Shown here one piece after another: positions 46,095-55,364 of a stretch of DNA of 64,000 nt; position 1 is the first letter of the stretch, and each line of letters begins with the position of its first letter. This DNA comes from Candidatus Heimdallarchaeota archaeon. Lineage in GTDB: Archaea > Asgardarchaeota > Heimdallarchaeia > Heimdallarchaeales > Kariarchaeaceae. Made by a program: the position numbers and the translations under genes. The DNA is taken from contig JASBSB010000005.1 in the NCBI GenBank assembly GCA_030149205.1, positions 1-64,000 of the forward strand, in the 5' to 3' direction. The notes beneath the pieces were generated by a model. It did no database searches. It was not told the DNA's origin and saw only the letters and a program-made list of their open reading frames with translations.

Positions 46095-48140
46095 TTATAC
46101 TGTTAAGAGTAGGTTCATCTCAGCCATATTCTTTGAGATCACTTTTTCTAACTTATCGATATCTTCAGTGTACTGAGAATTTAACCTCATATAAACTGTT
46201 TTTGGAATTTCCTTTTTGAGATACTTTGCCTCGTTTTTCTCCATAGAAGTTCTTACATCTAGCTGGTTGAAATGTGCGTCCATAACCTTGTTTACCAGAT
46301 TCTTATACTTTGGACCTATAGGTTGAGATGCTCTAACCGCAGCATTTAGTTGCTCGTTTAAGTTCTTTAATTTCTTATTCAATGATTTCATCGTGGCATT
46401 GTATTCTCGCTTTTTCATTTTGCCCTTTTTAACAGACTGTTTAATAAAATCAATTCTATCAGTGGTAGCTTTAACCTCTATAAAGACATTGTAGAAATTC
46501 TCAAGTTCTTTAACTGGAATTTTCTCACGAGAGACGTCAATAACTGTTTCTTCAACTAACCCTTCGGTTTGACTAAATTCATTCCATTTCTTATTTAATT
46601 GATATAATCCAATATATGCTAAAATTAGCACTAAAAATATAAAGAATAAATTAAGTATTGGTAGTAACAATGCCACTCTATTGTATCCAAATGTGATTTG
46701 AAAATCTCGGTTGTCAAATTGAGAGACATTGTATCCACGAATAACAAAATCAACATTTCTGAAAAGACTTAAAGGTGGACGAGCAGTCTTCACATCTACT
46801 TGGAAAACAGCTTGCTGTGAGACTGGATCAAATGTTGTGGAGAACAAGGTCGCAGATGTGGGGAGCTTATAGGTGGAAGTAAATCTTTCAACTGTGGCAT
46901 TAAACAATGATGATAGGCTGGTGTTTAACGTTAATCCAGAAGAACTGGTTGTTATTACTTTATTTGAGTCGAATTGATAGAAGACTGAAAAGGTGTAAGA
47001 ATCTCCTCCGAATAATTGATCTCTAAAAACGACTGATAATGAATTAAACCCAGATATAGCCGAAGCTTTCAGGTCAGGGTATCCTGTACTGGCATTTCTT
47101 GCACCAAGATTTAAACTTCCCAATTTATCACTGACTTGAGTTACTACAGCATTGTTGGGGATAAAAAGTGTGGTACCCTTAACACCATAAAGCTTCTTAT
47201 AACCACCTGTTCTATTTGGATCTAAAGGAGCCCCAATATGTTTTATCGTAATTAACTCAGCTACATACACCTTTCCAAAAGGGTCAATTCTTACGGTTCT
47301 ATCAATACTTGGGTAAGTGATAGGTGTCGTCGTTCCCTGCTTAGGTTGTGTTGGGCTTGTGCTATCAAAAATCACAAGAGCATAATCAATCCCAGAAACT
47401 AATTTATGTGTGGCATTAATCTTAACATAGTCTAAATTACGCCATACTAGATTTGATGCTGTATACTGGTATTGACCAACCGAATCTGAAGAGAATTTAT
47501 CATTTTGACCTTCTAACCTAATTCCTGCTTCTGCACTGACATTTAAATTGAAAAAGAGTGGTCTAACTGGTAATTTAATAGTCCCTCTCTGTTCACCATT
47601 ATAGGCTGACCAAGTAAAGAAATCTGGGGTTCCCAATGTTGCATGAATATAAACTTTTGAGTTATTAATATCTGCTGGCTTAGTTCCATTCATTACTGGA
47701 ATGAAATAAGTGGTAAGCTCAGAGCCCTGAAGAACATATGGGGTTCTTGTGTTGTTTGCATTAAGGATGCCTACATCACTTCCATATTGTACATAGAACT
47801 TTGCTAGATCTACATGCTTTTGATAGAATGTAGGAATGGTATAGTTAAAGTAACTGATTTTTGTCTTATTATCGTGAATGGTTAAAGACATCGCGTCTTC
47901 AACTAGTGTTCGAGCGGAAACTTTGATTGTTATGGTTCTGTTCACAAATGCAGAAGCATTAAGATTTGGATTTGCAGGAGGTTGGGTTATGAACCCGTTT
48001 GTTTTTACCTCAGTTGAATTTACAGCATTTGTAGTACTGTTTGATGGCAATGTATTATCATGTCCAAATATCCCTGGAGCGGGAGCAACAACTGTAGTTG
48101 CAAAGATTAGCAATATAAGCCAAAACTTAAGTGATTTCAA
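46095..48140 (-). CDS. Ribophorin I-like protein (oligosaccharyltransferase subunit OST1)
   Basis: The 681-aa protein has a signal sequence (LILLIFATTVVAPAPG), a lumenal/extracellular part of about 480 residues, one membrane helix (ILNLFFIFLVLILAYIGLY) and a cytoplasmic coiled-coil tail of about 160 residues. That is the topology of eukaryotic ribophorin I. The segment IDRTVRIDPFGKVYVAEL plus IKHIGAPL matches the conserved ribophorin pattern I-RT-R...G...V-E....KH-GA-L, and the tail ends with a similar Lys/Glu coiled coil. It would be a non-catalytic subunit of the N-glycosylation enzyme; no STT3 is in this window. The TTG start has GAGGA about 12 nt upstream. Confidence 0.7.
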   Translation of the reverse strand: MKSLKFWLILLIFATTVVAPAPGIFGHDNTLPSNSTTNAVNSTEVKTNGFITQPPANPNLNASAFVNRTITIKVSARTLVEDAMSLTIHDNKTKISYFNYTIPTFYQKHVDLAKFYVQYGSDVGILNANNTRTPYVLQGSELTTYFIPVMNGTKPADINNSKVYIHATLGTPDFFTWSAYNGEQRGTIKLPVRPLFFNLNVSAEAGIRLEGQNDKFSSDSVGQYQYTASNLVWRNLDYVKINATHKLVSGIDYALVIFDSTSPTQPKQGTTTPITYPSIDRTVRIDPFGKVYVAELITIKHIGAPLDPNRTGGYKKLYGVKGTTLFIPNNAVVTQVSDKLGSLNLGARNASTGYPDLKASAISGFNSLSVVFRDQLFGGDSYTFSVFYQFDSNKVITTSSSGLTLNTSLSSLFNATVERFTSTYKLPTSATLFSTTFDPVSQQAVFQVDVKTARPPLSLFRNVDFVIRGYNVSQFDNRDFQITFGYNRVALLLPILNLFFIFLVLILAYIGLYQLNKKWNEFSQTEGLVEETVIDVSREKIPVKELENFYNVFIEVKATTDRIDFIKQSVKKGKMKKREYNATMKSLNKKLKNLNEQLNAAVRASQPIGPKYKNLVNKVMDAHFNQLDVRTSMEKNEAKYLKKEIPKTVYMRLNSQYTEDIDKLEKVISKNMAEMNLLLTV

Positions 48141-48250
48141 TCAAAATTCCTCGCTTGATAAGTTGTTTCATATTTAGGGAATTAAATAGTTTGTGAGATT
48201 GACAATGAAAACGCGTTGTCTGATTTGAATTGAAAATGAAAATGACCAGA

Positions 48251-48814
48251 TTAAGAAACATGAATGGAATTGATCCGTTCACAATATTCACATTGGATTT
48301 CATGTGTTCCAACTGGTAAATCAGAGTCTGCAATTTTTCTCGCACAGAAACAAACCCATCCCTTCAATCTTGCTGGATTTCCTGCAACCAGAGCATGAGG
48401 TTGAACATCCCGAGTAACCACAGAACCAGCTGCAATGAGACAATTTTCTTTTAAGATAGTTCCACATATTATAGTCGCATTTGCCCCTATACTTACCCCA
48501 TCTTCAACTGTGGTTGAAACTATCTGCCAATCTCCAACCGCTCTTGGGTACAGATCGTTTGTAAAGGCAACATGTGGGCCTATAAACACATCATTTCCAA
48601 CAGTAACCCCATGATATACTGAAACTAGGTTCTGGATCTTTACATTGTTTCCTATCCTGACTCCTTCGTCTATATAGGAGCTTTTACCAACGATCACATT
48701 TTTACCAAGAATTGCCTTTGATCGTACATGTGCATAGTGCCAGACCTTGGTTCCTTGTCCAAGTTCTGCTCCATCATCAACAGTAGCTGTAGGATGAACA
48801 TAAATCTCATTCAT
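48251..48814 (-). CDS. Hexapeptide-repeat acetyltransferase (WbpD/WlbB-like)
   Basis: The 187-aa protein has left-handed beta-helix repeats (VDDGAELGQGTKVWHYAHV, VGNDVFIGPHVAFTNDLYPRA) and GNPARLKGWV, as in N-acetyltransferases that make diacetamido-uronic acid sugars for glycans. A cysteine-rich tail (CFCARKI ... IQCEYC) may bind zinc; such tails occur in some family members. It lies upstream of the ribophorin-like gene on the same strand, 110 bases away, supporting a role in glycan building. Confidence 0.8.
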   Translation of the reverse strand: MNEIYVHPTATVDDGAELGQGTKVWHYAHVRSKAILGKNVIVGKSSYIDEGVRIGNNVKIQNLVSVYHGVTVGNDVFIGPHVAFTNDLYPRAVGDWQIVSTTVEDGVSIGANATIICGTILKENCLIAAGSVVTRDVQPHALVAGNPARLKGWVCFCARKIADSDLPVGTHEIQCEYCERINSIHVS

Positions 48815-48953
48815 AGAATACCTGCAAATATCTAACTTTAATTAGTTAATTGTTTTGTATGGACAAATATCATTTCTGACACAAATTTCAGTATTATCTA
48901 CCTCTGTGCGCTATAAGAATTAAATATGGTGAAAATTTATTGAGCAAGGGAGA

Positions 48954-50045
48954 ATGACAACAGAAAAAATCATACGATTGGGTGAACTGGCAGAAAGAAT
49001 CGCACTCAAGGTACAATCGCTTGGAGAAAATCTATCTGAAAGTCTAAATTCAATTAATGTTGAATGGAATAAATTACCTGAACCAGATAAGGAAAACATC
49101 GTTTTTTGTCCTGTGGATGGGGGTTCTCGAACCAAACAACTTAGTGGAAGCACCATTATCTATGCTCAAGCTGCAGGTCGACCCATGGGAACAGAAAAAA
49201 CAAAGGGGATCGATTGGCAGATTGAACAGGACGCAGAAATATTAACATCAGGGACTAAGCTTGCTGAAGATTTGGCAGGACAGGTAAGATTAAGGTTGGA
49301 GGTGACAGTGGCTGCGAATCTTATTGAGAAACACAGTCCAGATATTCTTTTGTTAGATGGTACATTGAATTCCTTATTTTTAATAGGAATGCCTTCGAGA
49401 CTTAACACTTTTATCCAAGAAGATTCGGATGATGAAAATTTAGAAAGTGATTTATCCGTCTACAGACGTGAACTTATAGCGTATGGTGATGTTCTCCGAG
49501 AATTCATGGATTTAGTGAATGAAAATTCAACCACTGTATTATCACTCTCAAAGGATAGTTACTCCAAACTTTATATTCCGGATCTGTATTCAGATGAAGC
49601 ATTGACAGATACAGTTTTGTTAAGGCTAAAAAGTCAAGGTGAACCAGGATACACAAATTCCAAGATCAGTACACCTTCAGACCTTCTCAAAGGAAACAAG
49701 CAATTGCTGAGACTTTGGCAAAAATCCAATCCAAAGTTGAAATTCTCACCTAAAGAAATTGAATATTCGTCATTTTATACAAATTTTATTAAAAATGGGA
49801 TTCCCTTTAGGACTGATATTTTTAATTCTCAATTCCAAGCTGAAGAATCAATAATATCCAAACTTTTACAAATTACAAATGGACAGGATTGGTTAATACC
49901 CCCAAGATTAGCACATGAGGCAGCAGTGGTTAGAAATGAAATCTTAGATCACTTTTATCATCAAGTGTTTGTAAGGGCGGAAAAACAAAATCCAAAAATT
50001 GCGCACTATGTTTTAACACCCTCAAGGAGAGAGAGAACACAATAG
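48954..50045 (+). CDS. nurA: NurA 5'-3' nuclease
   Basis: The 363-aa protein has the NurA pattern: CPVDGGSRTKQLSG, DILLLDGTLNSLF, the TTVLSLSKDS strand and PPRLAHEAAV near the C terminus, with acidic residues for two metal ions. NurA works with the HerA ATPase to resect DNA ends; herA, mre11 and rad50 start 3.7 kb downstream, separated by the copper module. ATG start on the plus strand. Confidence 0.85.
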   Translation: MTTEKIIRLGELAERIALKVQSLGENLSESLNSINVEWNKLPEPDKENIVFCPVDGGSRTKQLSGSTIIYAQAAGRPMGTEKTKGIDWQIEQDAEILTSGTKLAEDLAGQVRLRLEVTVAANLIEKHSPDILLLDGTLNSLFLIGMPSRLNTFIQEDSDDENLESDLSVYRRELIAYGDVLREFMDLVNENSTTVLSLSKDSYSKLYIPDLYSDEALTDTVLLRLKSQGEPGYTNSKISTPSDLLKGNKQLLRLWQKSNPKLKFSPKEIEYSSFYTNFIKNGIPFRTDIFNSQFQAEESIISKLLQITNGQDWLIPPRLAHEAAVVRNEILDHFYHQVFVRAEKQNPKIAHYVLTPSRRERTQ

Positions 50046-50135
50046 ATAATATTGGCAAATCCAATGTGGTAATACATAAAATTACATAAAGTATAAGGTT
50101 TTATTAAAAGTATTAGTCAAGTAAATTTAAATTCC

Positions 50136-50537
50136 CTGTTTCGTGTACAATGTCTGCTGCTTCTAAGGGAAGGGCCAAAAAGCGGATATGACCTCGCAAA
50201 ACTCTTAAAGGAAATGACAGGCGATAAACCAAGCACAGGGAAGATTTATCCCTTTCTTCATGAACTTAAGGAAAAAGGATATGCTATTGAGATAGATGAG
50301 GTCGAGGATAACAGAGGAACAACTAAATATCATTTGTCCAAAGAAGGTATAGAACTTATTGATGATGTCCTTTCCAGAATGGGTAATCTAATCGAAGCAA
50401 GATTGGAGCAGCTCCTTGAATCTTGTTACCATTGTGGGATCAAATTATATGGACCAAAAGTTTATGGAAAGGGTAAGGAAGGCAAAAAACAGGCTTTCTG
50501 CTGTACTCATTGTCGAGACTCGTATTTGGAACATTAA
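50136..50537 (+). CDS. PadR-like regulator with C-terminal TRASH-like metal-binding domain
   Basis: The ORF track starts at 50214, but the same frame is open further upstream and encodes the missing part of a PadR winged helix (CLLLLREGPKSGYDLAKLLK). No ATG, GTG or TTG occurs there. A CTG at 50136 lies about 25 nt after a TTTTATTAAAAG box and is a plausible leaderless start. The C terminus, CYHCGIKLYGPK plus CCTHCRDSY, looks like a TRASH metal-sensor domain. It ends 64 bases from the convergent copA gene, so it is probably the copper-responsive regulator of that module. Confidence 0.7.
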   Translation: MFRVQCLLLLREGPKSGYDLAKLLKEMTGDKPSTGKIYPFLHELKEKGYAIEIDEVEDNRGTTKYHLSKEGIELIDDVLSRMGNLIEARLEQLLESCYHCGIKLYGPKVYGKGKEGKKQAFCCTHCRDSYLEH

Positions 50538-50601
50538 GGGTTTATTTTTTATTTAAAAAAAATTTCTCACAATTCATTTAACTTGAAAAAGTATAACTAT
50601 T

Positions 50602-53211
50602 TTAGGCGGTGATAGGAGTAGCAGACAAATTAAGGTCTATTTTAGGGACTTTGTAGCGCTTTAGAAGTAAACTGCTGGTAACGACAGAAACTGATGAAAA
50701 TGCCATTGCGAGTCCCGCGAATTCAGGAGGTAAGGTAAATACAATATTTGAAGCTGCATAGATTATAGGTACAAACACACCAGCTGCAAGTGGAATTCCA
50801 AGTACATTGTAAATAAAAGCCCATCCAAAATTTATTTTTATACGTCTGAATGTTGTTTTTGAGAGGTCTATTGCCTTAACCACATCTCTGAGATCGTTTT
50901 TAATCAAAACCAAATCTGCAGTTTCAATTGCTACATCAGTTCCCGCTCCAATTGCGATTCCTATGTCTGCTTGTGCAAGAGCAGGGGCATCATTTATGCC
51001 ATCACCAACCATTCCAACTTTCTTACCCTTCACTTGTAGCTCTTTTACCTTCTCTGCCTTCTCTTGCGGTAATACAGAAGCTAAAACGTTTGTAATGCCC
51101 ACTTGTTTGGCTATATAATTTGCAGTTCTTTGGTTGTCTCCTGTTATCATCCAAACCTCAATACCCATTTCTTGAAGTTTTTGAACTGCAACTTTTGAGG
51201 TTGGTTTTATTGTATCGGCAACGGCGAACAATCCAACTACTTCATCATTGACAACTCCTAACATAACTGTTTTACCCTGTCCTTCTAACTCCTGAACTTT
51301 TGAACGAGTGTTTTCAGGTATTGCTTTACCTTCTTCCTTAAGCAAGTCTGGTTTACCCAAGAGAACTTTATTGCCGTTTACAGTCCCTGTAACTCCTTTA
51401 CCAAGAACAGCCTGAAAATCTGTAGGTTCACTCAAATTAGCATTAGATTCTTTGGCATAATTCACAATAGCTTTACCAAGAGGATGTTCAGAACCTAACT
51501 CAACAGATGCCAATAATGACAAAGTGTTTTCGTCATTCTTGAAATTTACAAATTCAGTTACCTTGGGTTTTCCCTCTGTGATTGTCCCGGTCTTATCTAG
51601 AACTACTGCATTTAAAGAATGTGCACCTTCTAATGCTTCTCCACCTTTGATTAATATCCCATTTTTAGCCCCTAAACCTGTCCCAACCATTATTGCAGTA
51701 GGTGTGGCTAATCCTAATGCACAAGGGCATGAAATAACAACCACTGAGATTGCAAGAAGGAATGAGAAAAGAAATGGAGAAGAACCTGGAGGCACCCATG
51801 AAAGTGGTACTACGTTAAGCTGAAATAAGCTAAACCAAACGAAAAAGGTTAGGATTGCAATACTCACAACAACCGGCACAAAAACAGAGGATATTTTATC
51901 TGCTAGTGCTTGAACAGGTGCTTTTGACAATTGGGCGTCCTCAATAAGCTTTACAATCTGTGAGAGTGTGGTGTCTTTTCCAACCTTTTCTGCTTTTACA
52001 TAAATAACTCCAGATTGATTTATTGTGGAACCAGTAACAACTTCACCTTTAGTCTTAATAACTGGGATTGGTTCTCCAGTTATCATAGATTCATCTACAG
52101 AGGAACTTCCATCAACAACACTTCCATCAACAGGTATCTTTTCACCAGGATAAACTTTTAAGATATCACCAACTTCCACAAGTTCTGCTTCAATCTTTTT
52201 CTCTTCAATGATCTCACCATTTTCATTATAGGTCAATAGGTTTGCTGTGGTTGCTTGTTGATCCAATAAATCTTTAATGGCTGTTGAAGTCTTACCCTTA
52301 GCATTAGCTTCAAGATACTTTCCAAAAATGATGAATGTTATCAGATAAGCAGCTGTGTCAAAAAACACATCACTGTAAAATTGAGGGACGAAAAAGTGAT
52401 AGATCATCACAAACAGACTGTAGAAATAAGCAGCGGATGTACCAATCATCACTAATACATCCATTGTTGCACTTCTATGCCTGAGAACAGCAAAGGATTT
52501 CGTGTAGAAACTTTTACCAACCCAAAATTGAACTGGCGTTACGAATAGAAATAATAAGAAATCTTTAAGGAAAACATTTGGAAATATTTCAATGTGGTAA
52601 AATTGTGTGATTGCTGAAATCTGAAACATAAATGGTATCATATAAAGGAAAAAAATTGGGAGCGTGAATACTAGACTTGCTATTAATTTATGTCTCCAGT
52701 ATTGTATTTCTTCCTTTTTAGACAGTTTATCCAGTGTTACCCCACCTTGGGATAACTTGGCTTTGTAACCTACATCCTCAACTAAATTAATAAGATCTCT
52801 GGCTCCTAGTTTTAAGGGGTCATACTCAATTAAGCCTTTTTCGGTACTCAAATTCACCCTAATTGACTTTACACCATCCTGAGAACCCACGTAATTCTCT
52901 ATAGTGTTAACACAGCTAGCACAGGTCATCCCACTGATATCTAACTCCGCAACACCATCTTCATTGAACTTTTTCTCGATCTCTGCACCAAATCCCACAT
53001 CTTTGATTAATTCCGCAATCTGGTCTTCAGTGTACTTGGATCTATCAAATTCTACTTGCGCTTGTTCTGTTGTTAAATTAACTTTAACAGACTTCACACC
53101 TTCCTGAGATCCTACATAGTTCTCTATAGTGTTGACACAGCTTGCACAGGTCATTCCAGAGACGTTGATCATCAGAGGTGGTTCTTTGACTTTTTGCACA
53201 TCTTCTGACAT
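50602..53211 (-). CDS. copA: Copper-exporting P-type ATPase
   Basis: The 869-aa pump has two N-terminal metal-binding domains (GMTCASC twice, within residues 12-150), eight membrane helices, the metal site [12 protein letters not shown] and the phosphorylation site [22 protein letters not shown] is intact. It exports Cu(I) from the cytoplasm. The ATG at 53211 lies about 27 nt from a GAATTTATATATC TATA box on the minus strand. The CopZ-like gene lies just upstream and the PadR-TRASH gene is convergent. Confidence 0.95.
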   Translation of the reverse strand: MSEDVQKVKEPPLMINVSGMTCASCVNTIENYVGSQEGVKSVKVNLTTEQAQVEFDRSKYTEDQIAELIKDVGFGAEIEKKFNEDGVAELDISGMTCASCVNTIENYVGSQDGVKSIRVNLSTEKGLIEYDPLKLGARDLINLVEDVGYKAKLSQGGVTLDKLSKKEEIQYWRHKLIASLVFTLPIFFLYMIPFMFQISAITQFYHIEIFPNVFLKDFLLFLFVTPVQFWVGKSFYTKSFAVLRHRSATMDVLVMIGTSAAYFYSLFVMIYHFFVPQFYSDVFFDTAAYLITFIIFGKYLEANAKGKTSTAIKDLLDQQATTANLLTYNENGEIIEEKKIEAELVEVGDILKVYPGEKIPVDGSVVDGSSSVDESMITGEPIPVIKTKGEVVTGSTINQSGVIYVKAEKVGKDTTLSQIVKLIEDAQLSKAPVQALADKISSVFVPVVVSIAILTFFVWFSLFQLNVVPLSWVPPGSSPFLFSFLLAISVVVISCPCALGLATPTAIMVGTGLGAKNGILIKGGEALEGAHSLNAVVLDKTGTITEGKPKVTEFVNFKNDENTLSLLASVELGSEHPLGKAIVNYAKESNANLSEPTDFQAVLGKGVTGTVNGNKVLLGKPDLLKEEGKAIPENTRSKVQELEGQGKTVMLGVVNDEVVGLFAVADTIKPTSKVAVQKLQEMGIEVWMITGDNQRTANYIAKQVGITNVLASVLPQEKAEKVKELQVKGKKVGMVGDGINDAPALAQADIGIAIGAGTDVAIETADLVLIKNDLRDVVKAIDLSKTTFRRIKINFGWAFIYNVLGIPLAAGVFVPIIYAASNIVFTLPPEFAGLAMAFSSVSVVTSSLLLKRYKVPKIDLNLSATPITA

Positions 53212-53227
53212 TTGTATCTAAGTAATG

Positions 53228-53242
53228 TATCAACAATTGATA
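53228..53242. promoter_or_regulatory. Candidate copper operator next to copA TATA box
   Basis: TATCAA-CAA-TTGATA is a 6-3-6 inverted repeat touching the copA TATA box. The 10-mer ATTGATATAT overlaps it (53236-53245) and recurs at 53535-53544 in front of copZ. Either could be bound by the PadR-TRASH regulator. This is an inference. Confidence 0.35.
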
Positions 53243-53293
53243 TATAAATTCTTTTGTTATGAACCTTTCCAAAATTTTGATGTTTAAGTATAC

Positions 53294-53509
53294 CTAGTTT
53301 AAAACTTTGTATCCGAGTTGAGAGATTGCTTCCTTTAGTTTTTCTACATTCCCTTTTGATGCATCTGTGAGTGTGAAGTCACCTTTTGCAGCTTCCCATT
53401 CTACATCCGCTTTTTCAACAAAATCAAATTTTGATGTCCTTGCTTTAATTCCATTGGAACACCCATTGCAGGTCATTCCCTCTATTTCTAATGTTATTGT
53501 TTTAGACAT
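53294..53509 (-). CDS. copZ: CopZ-like copper chaperone
   Basis: This 71-aa single HMA domain has EIEGMTCNGCSNGIKA, carrying the CxxC copper site, and ends YKVLN. It would carry Cu(I) to CopA. It lies upstream of copA on the same strand, with its own promoter (TATAAT-like, near 53553-53562 on the minus strand) and AGGTGATATT as Shine-Dalgarno sequence. ATG start. Confidence 0.88.
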   Translation of the reverse strand: MSKTITLEIEGMTCNGCSNGIKARTSKFDFVEKADVEWEAAKGDFTLTDASKGNVEKLKEAISQLGYKVLN

Positions 53510-53750
53510 AATATCACCTGATGATATGTTAAATATTGATATATTAGAAATATTATAAAGGTATAGATAATAGTACTATTCCGCCTATTAATGAATGAGA
53601 GATTAGTTTCAATACACTGACTCTCCTAAATGTTTTTAGCAATATGAAACTTTCATAGGTTAGTCTTACAATGATTTTATCTGTGAATATTTGGAGTGGT
53701 AAATCTTTAAATAGAAAAACAAGATTGAGTCATTATGGAGGGAACACATA

Positions 53751-55364
53751 TTGAGTTCTAATTTAACTATTAATAATAATCAGTCAATCGGTGCAGTCAT
53801 TGGAGAAACAACCTCTCATGACTTAGAATTTATTGTTGATGTTGATCAAAATGAGATTCGACCTGTTGAGGTCGGTGAATATGTTGGAATATCATATGGA
53901 AACAATCGATATGCCATCGGATTGGTTACAGAAATTACTCGTGTAAACAATGAAATCATCAGTAGTTTCGCAAATTCTCCTTCATCAGTTTCTCGTATGA
54001 ATGAGCTATCCATGTACCCTGGTTCACAAAGAATTGTTGCCTCTGTCTCAGTTCAGGGAATCTTAAATGAAAATGGTCAGTTGATAAGACCGAGATACCC
54101 ACCAGCCCCGGGAGCGGAGGTCATTCGAGATCCAACTGAGATACTGGATGTTGTATTTGCAGGTGGTGGAGTTAAAGTCGGAAACTTAGTTGCAAATCCT
54201 GAAGTAGAAGTTAGCCTTGATATAAACAAGTTAATTTCAAGACATTTTTCGGTTCTTGCTGTTACAGGTGCAGGAAAGAGTTATACGGTAAGTGTCATAC
54301 TTGATGAAATTATGAAGAATATGCCTTTTGCTAGTATAGTTATTCTAGACCCACACCAAGATTACTTTTATTTAAGAGAAAACACAGAATATGGAAACAA
54401 AGTTCAGATATTTACACCTAGTGGAGACGGTAATAGCAGTAGAATCAAATTTAAAATCTCAAATTTCGATAATACTAAAATTATGGATATAATTGGATTG
54501 AGAGAAAATGCCAGCCGACAAAGAAGTTTCCTTTCAAATGTTTTGACAGAAATGAGAAATGCAAATGAAAACTGGGATCTTAGTGATGTCAGAGAAGAGA
54601 TAAACACTCAGCTAAACAACCCAGAAATCAGTGCCCAAACTAAGAGTCTTGGATATTCTGTTTTAAATTACCTCAACTGGGTTGTAGGGGAAGACTTTTT
54701 GGATGCATTGGTTGAGACACCACTGACAAGCCCAAATGAACCTTGCCTTACCAAGAAGGGTCAAATGACAATAATAGGTACAGGTCTACTTGATAATCGA
54801 GCAAAAGGTTTCTTGGTTGAAGAAGTATTGAAAAAAATCTTTACTGGGGCAGTAAATTATCGAAGAGGGACAAACCCTGAAAATGCCTTGGAGGGACCAA
54901 TATTAGTAATTCTAGAAGAGGCACATCAGTTTATTCCTGGGTTCAATGAAAAATCGTCCTGTAGAGGTATTATTAAACAGATAGCAGGTGAAGGTAGAAA
55001 ATTTGGGGTTGGTTTAGGAATCATTAGTCAGAGACCTGGGAAGGTCGATGAAAATGTGCTTTCACAATGTAACACACAAATTACCCTGAAAATTACGAAC
55101 CCCAAGGATCAAAATGCAATAGGATCTGCAAGTGAAAGCATTACACAGGACCTTCTTAACGATCTTCCCGGTCTTAACACTGGAGAGGCAATTATCAATG
55201 GTTCAGCTATTACATCTCCTGCTTTTGTTAAAATAAGGCAACTTGACCTTACCCCTGGGGGAGATGACATTGATATAGAATCAGAATGGGTAACCCCAAA
55301 TGAAAATGAAGATGTTGTTACAAGCTCTGTGGATCCAGAGCCTGATTACGAGGGAATGGTATGA
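53751..55364 (+). CDS. herA: HerA DNA-translocating ATPase
   Basis: The 537-aa protein has the HerA HAS-barrel N terminus, Walker A (VTGAGKSYTVS, near residue 172) and Walker B (LVILEEAHQFIPG), then SQRPGKVDENVLSQCNTQI. It forms a hexameric ring that pumps DNA in end resection with NurA and Mre11-Rad50. The start is TTG; GGAGGG lies 10 nt upstream, and a nine-codon mini-ORF (ATG at 53735) sits in the leader. It overlaps mre11 by four bases. Confidence 0.93.
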   Translation: MSSNLTINNNQSIGAVIGETTSHDLEFIVDVDQNEIRPVEVGEYVGISYGNNRYAIGLVTEITRVNNEIISSFANSPSSVSRMNELSMYPGSQRIVASVSVQGILNENGQLIRPRYPPAPGAEVIRDPTEILDVVFAGGGVKVGNLVANPEVEVSLDINKLISRHFSVLAVTGAGKSYTVSVILDEIMKNMPFASIVILDPHQDYFYLRENTEYGNKVQIFTPSGDGNSSRIKFKISNFDNTKIMDIIGLRENASRQRSFLSNVLTEMRNANENWDLSDVREEINTQLNNPEISAQTKSLGYSVLNYLNWVVGEDFLDALVETPLTSPNEPCLTKKGQMTIIGTGLLDNRAKGFLVEEVLKKIFTGAVNYRRGTNPENALEGPILVILEEAHQFIPGFNEKSSCRGIIKQIAGEGRKFGVGLGIISQRPGKVDENVLSQCNTQITLKITNPKDQNAIGSASESITQDLLNDLPGLNTGEAIINGSAITSPAFVKIRQLDLTPGGDDIDIESEWVTPNENEDVVTSSVDPEPDYEGMV

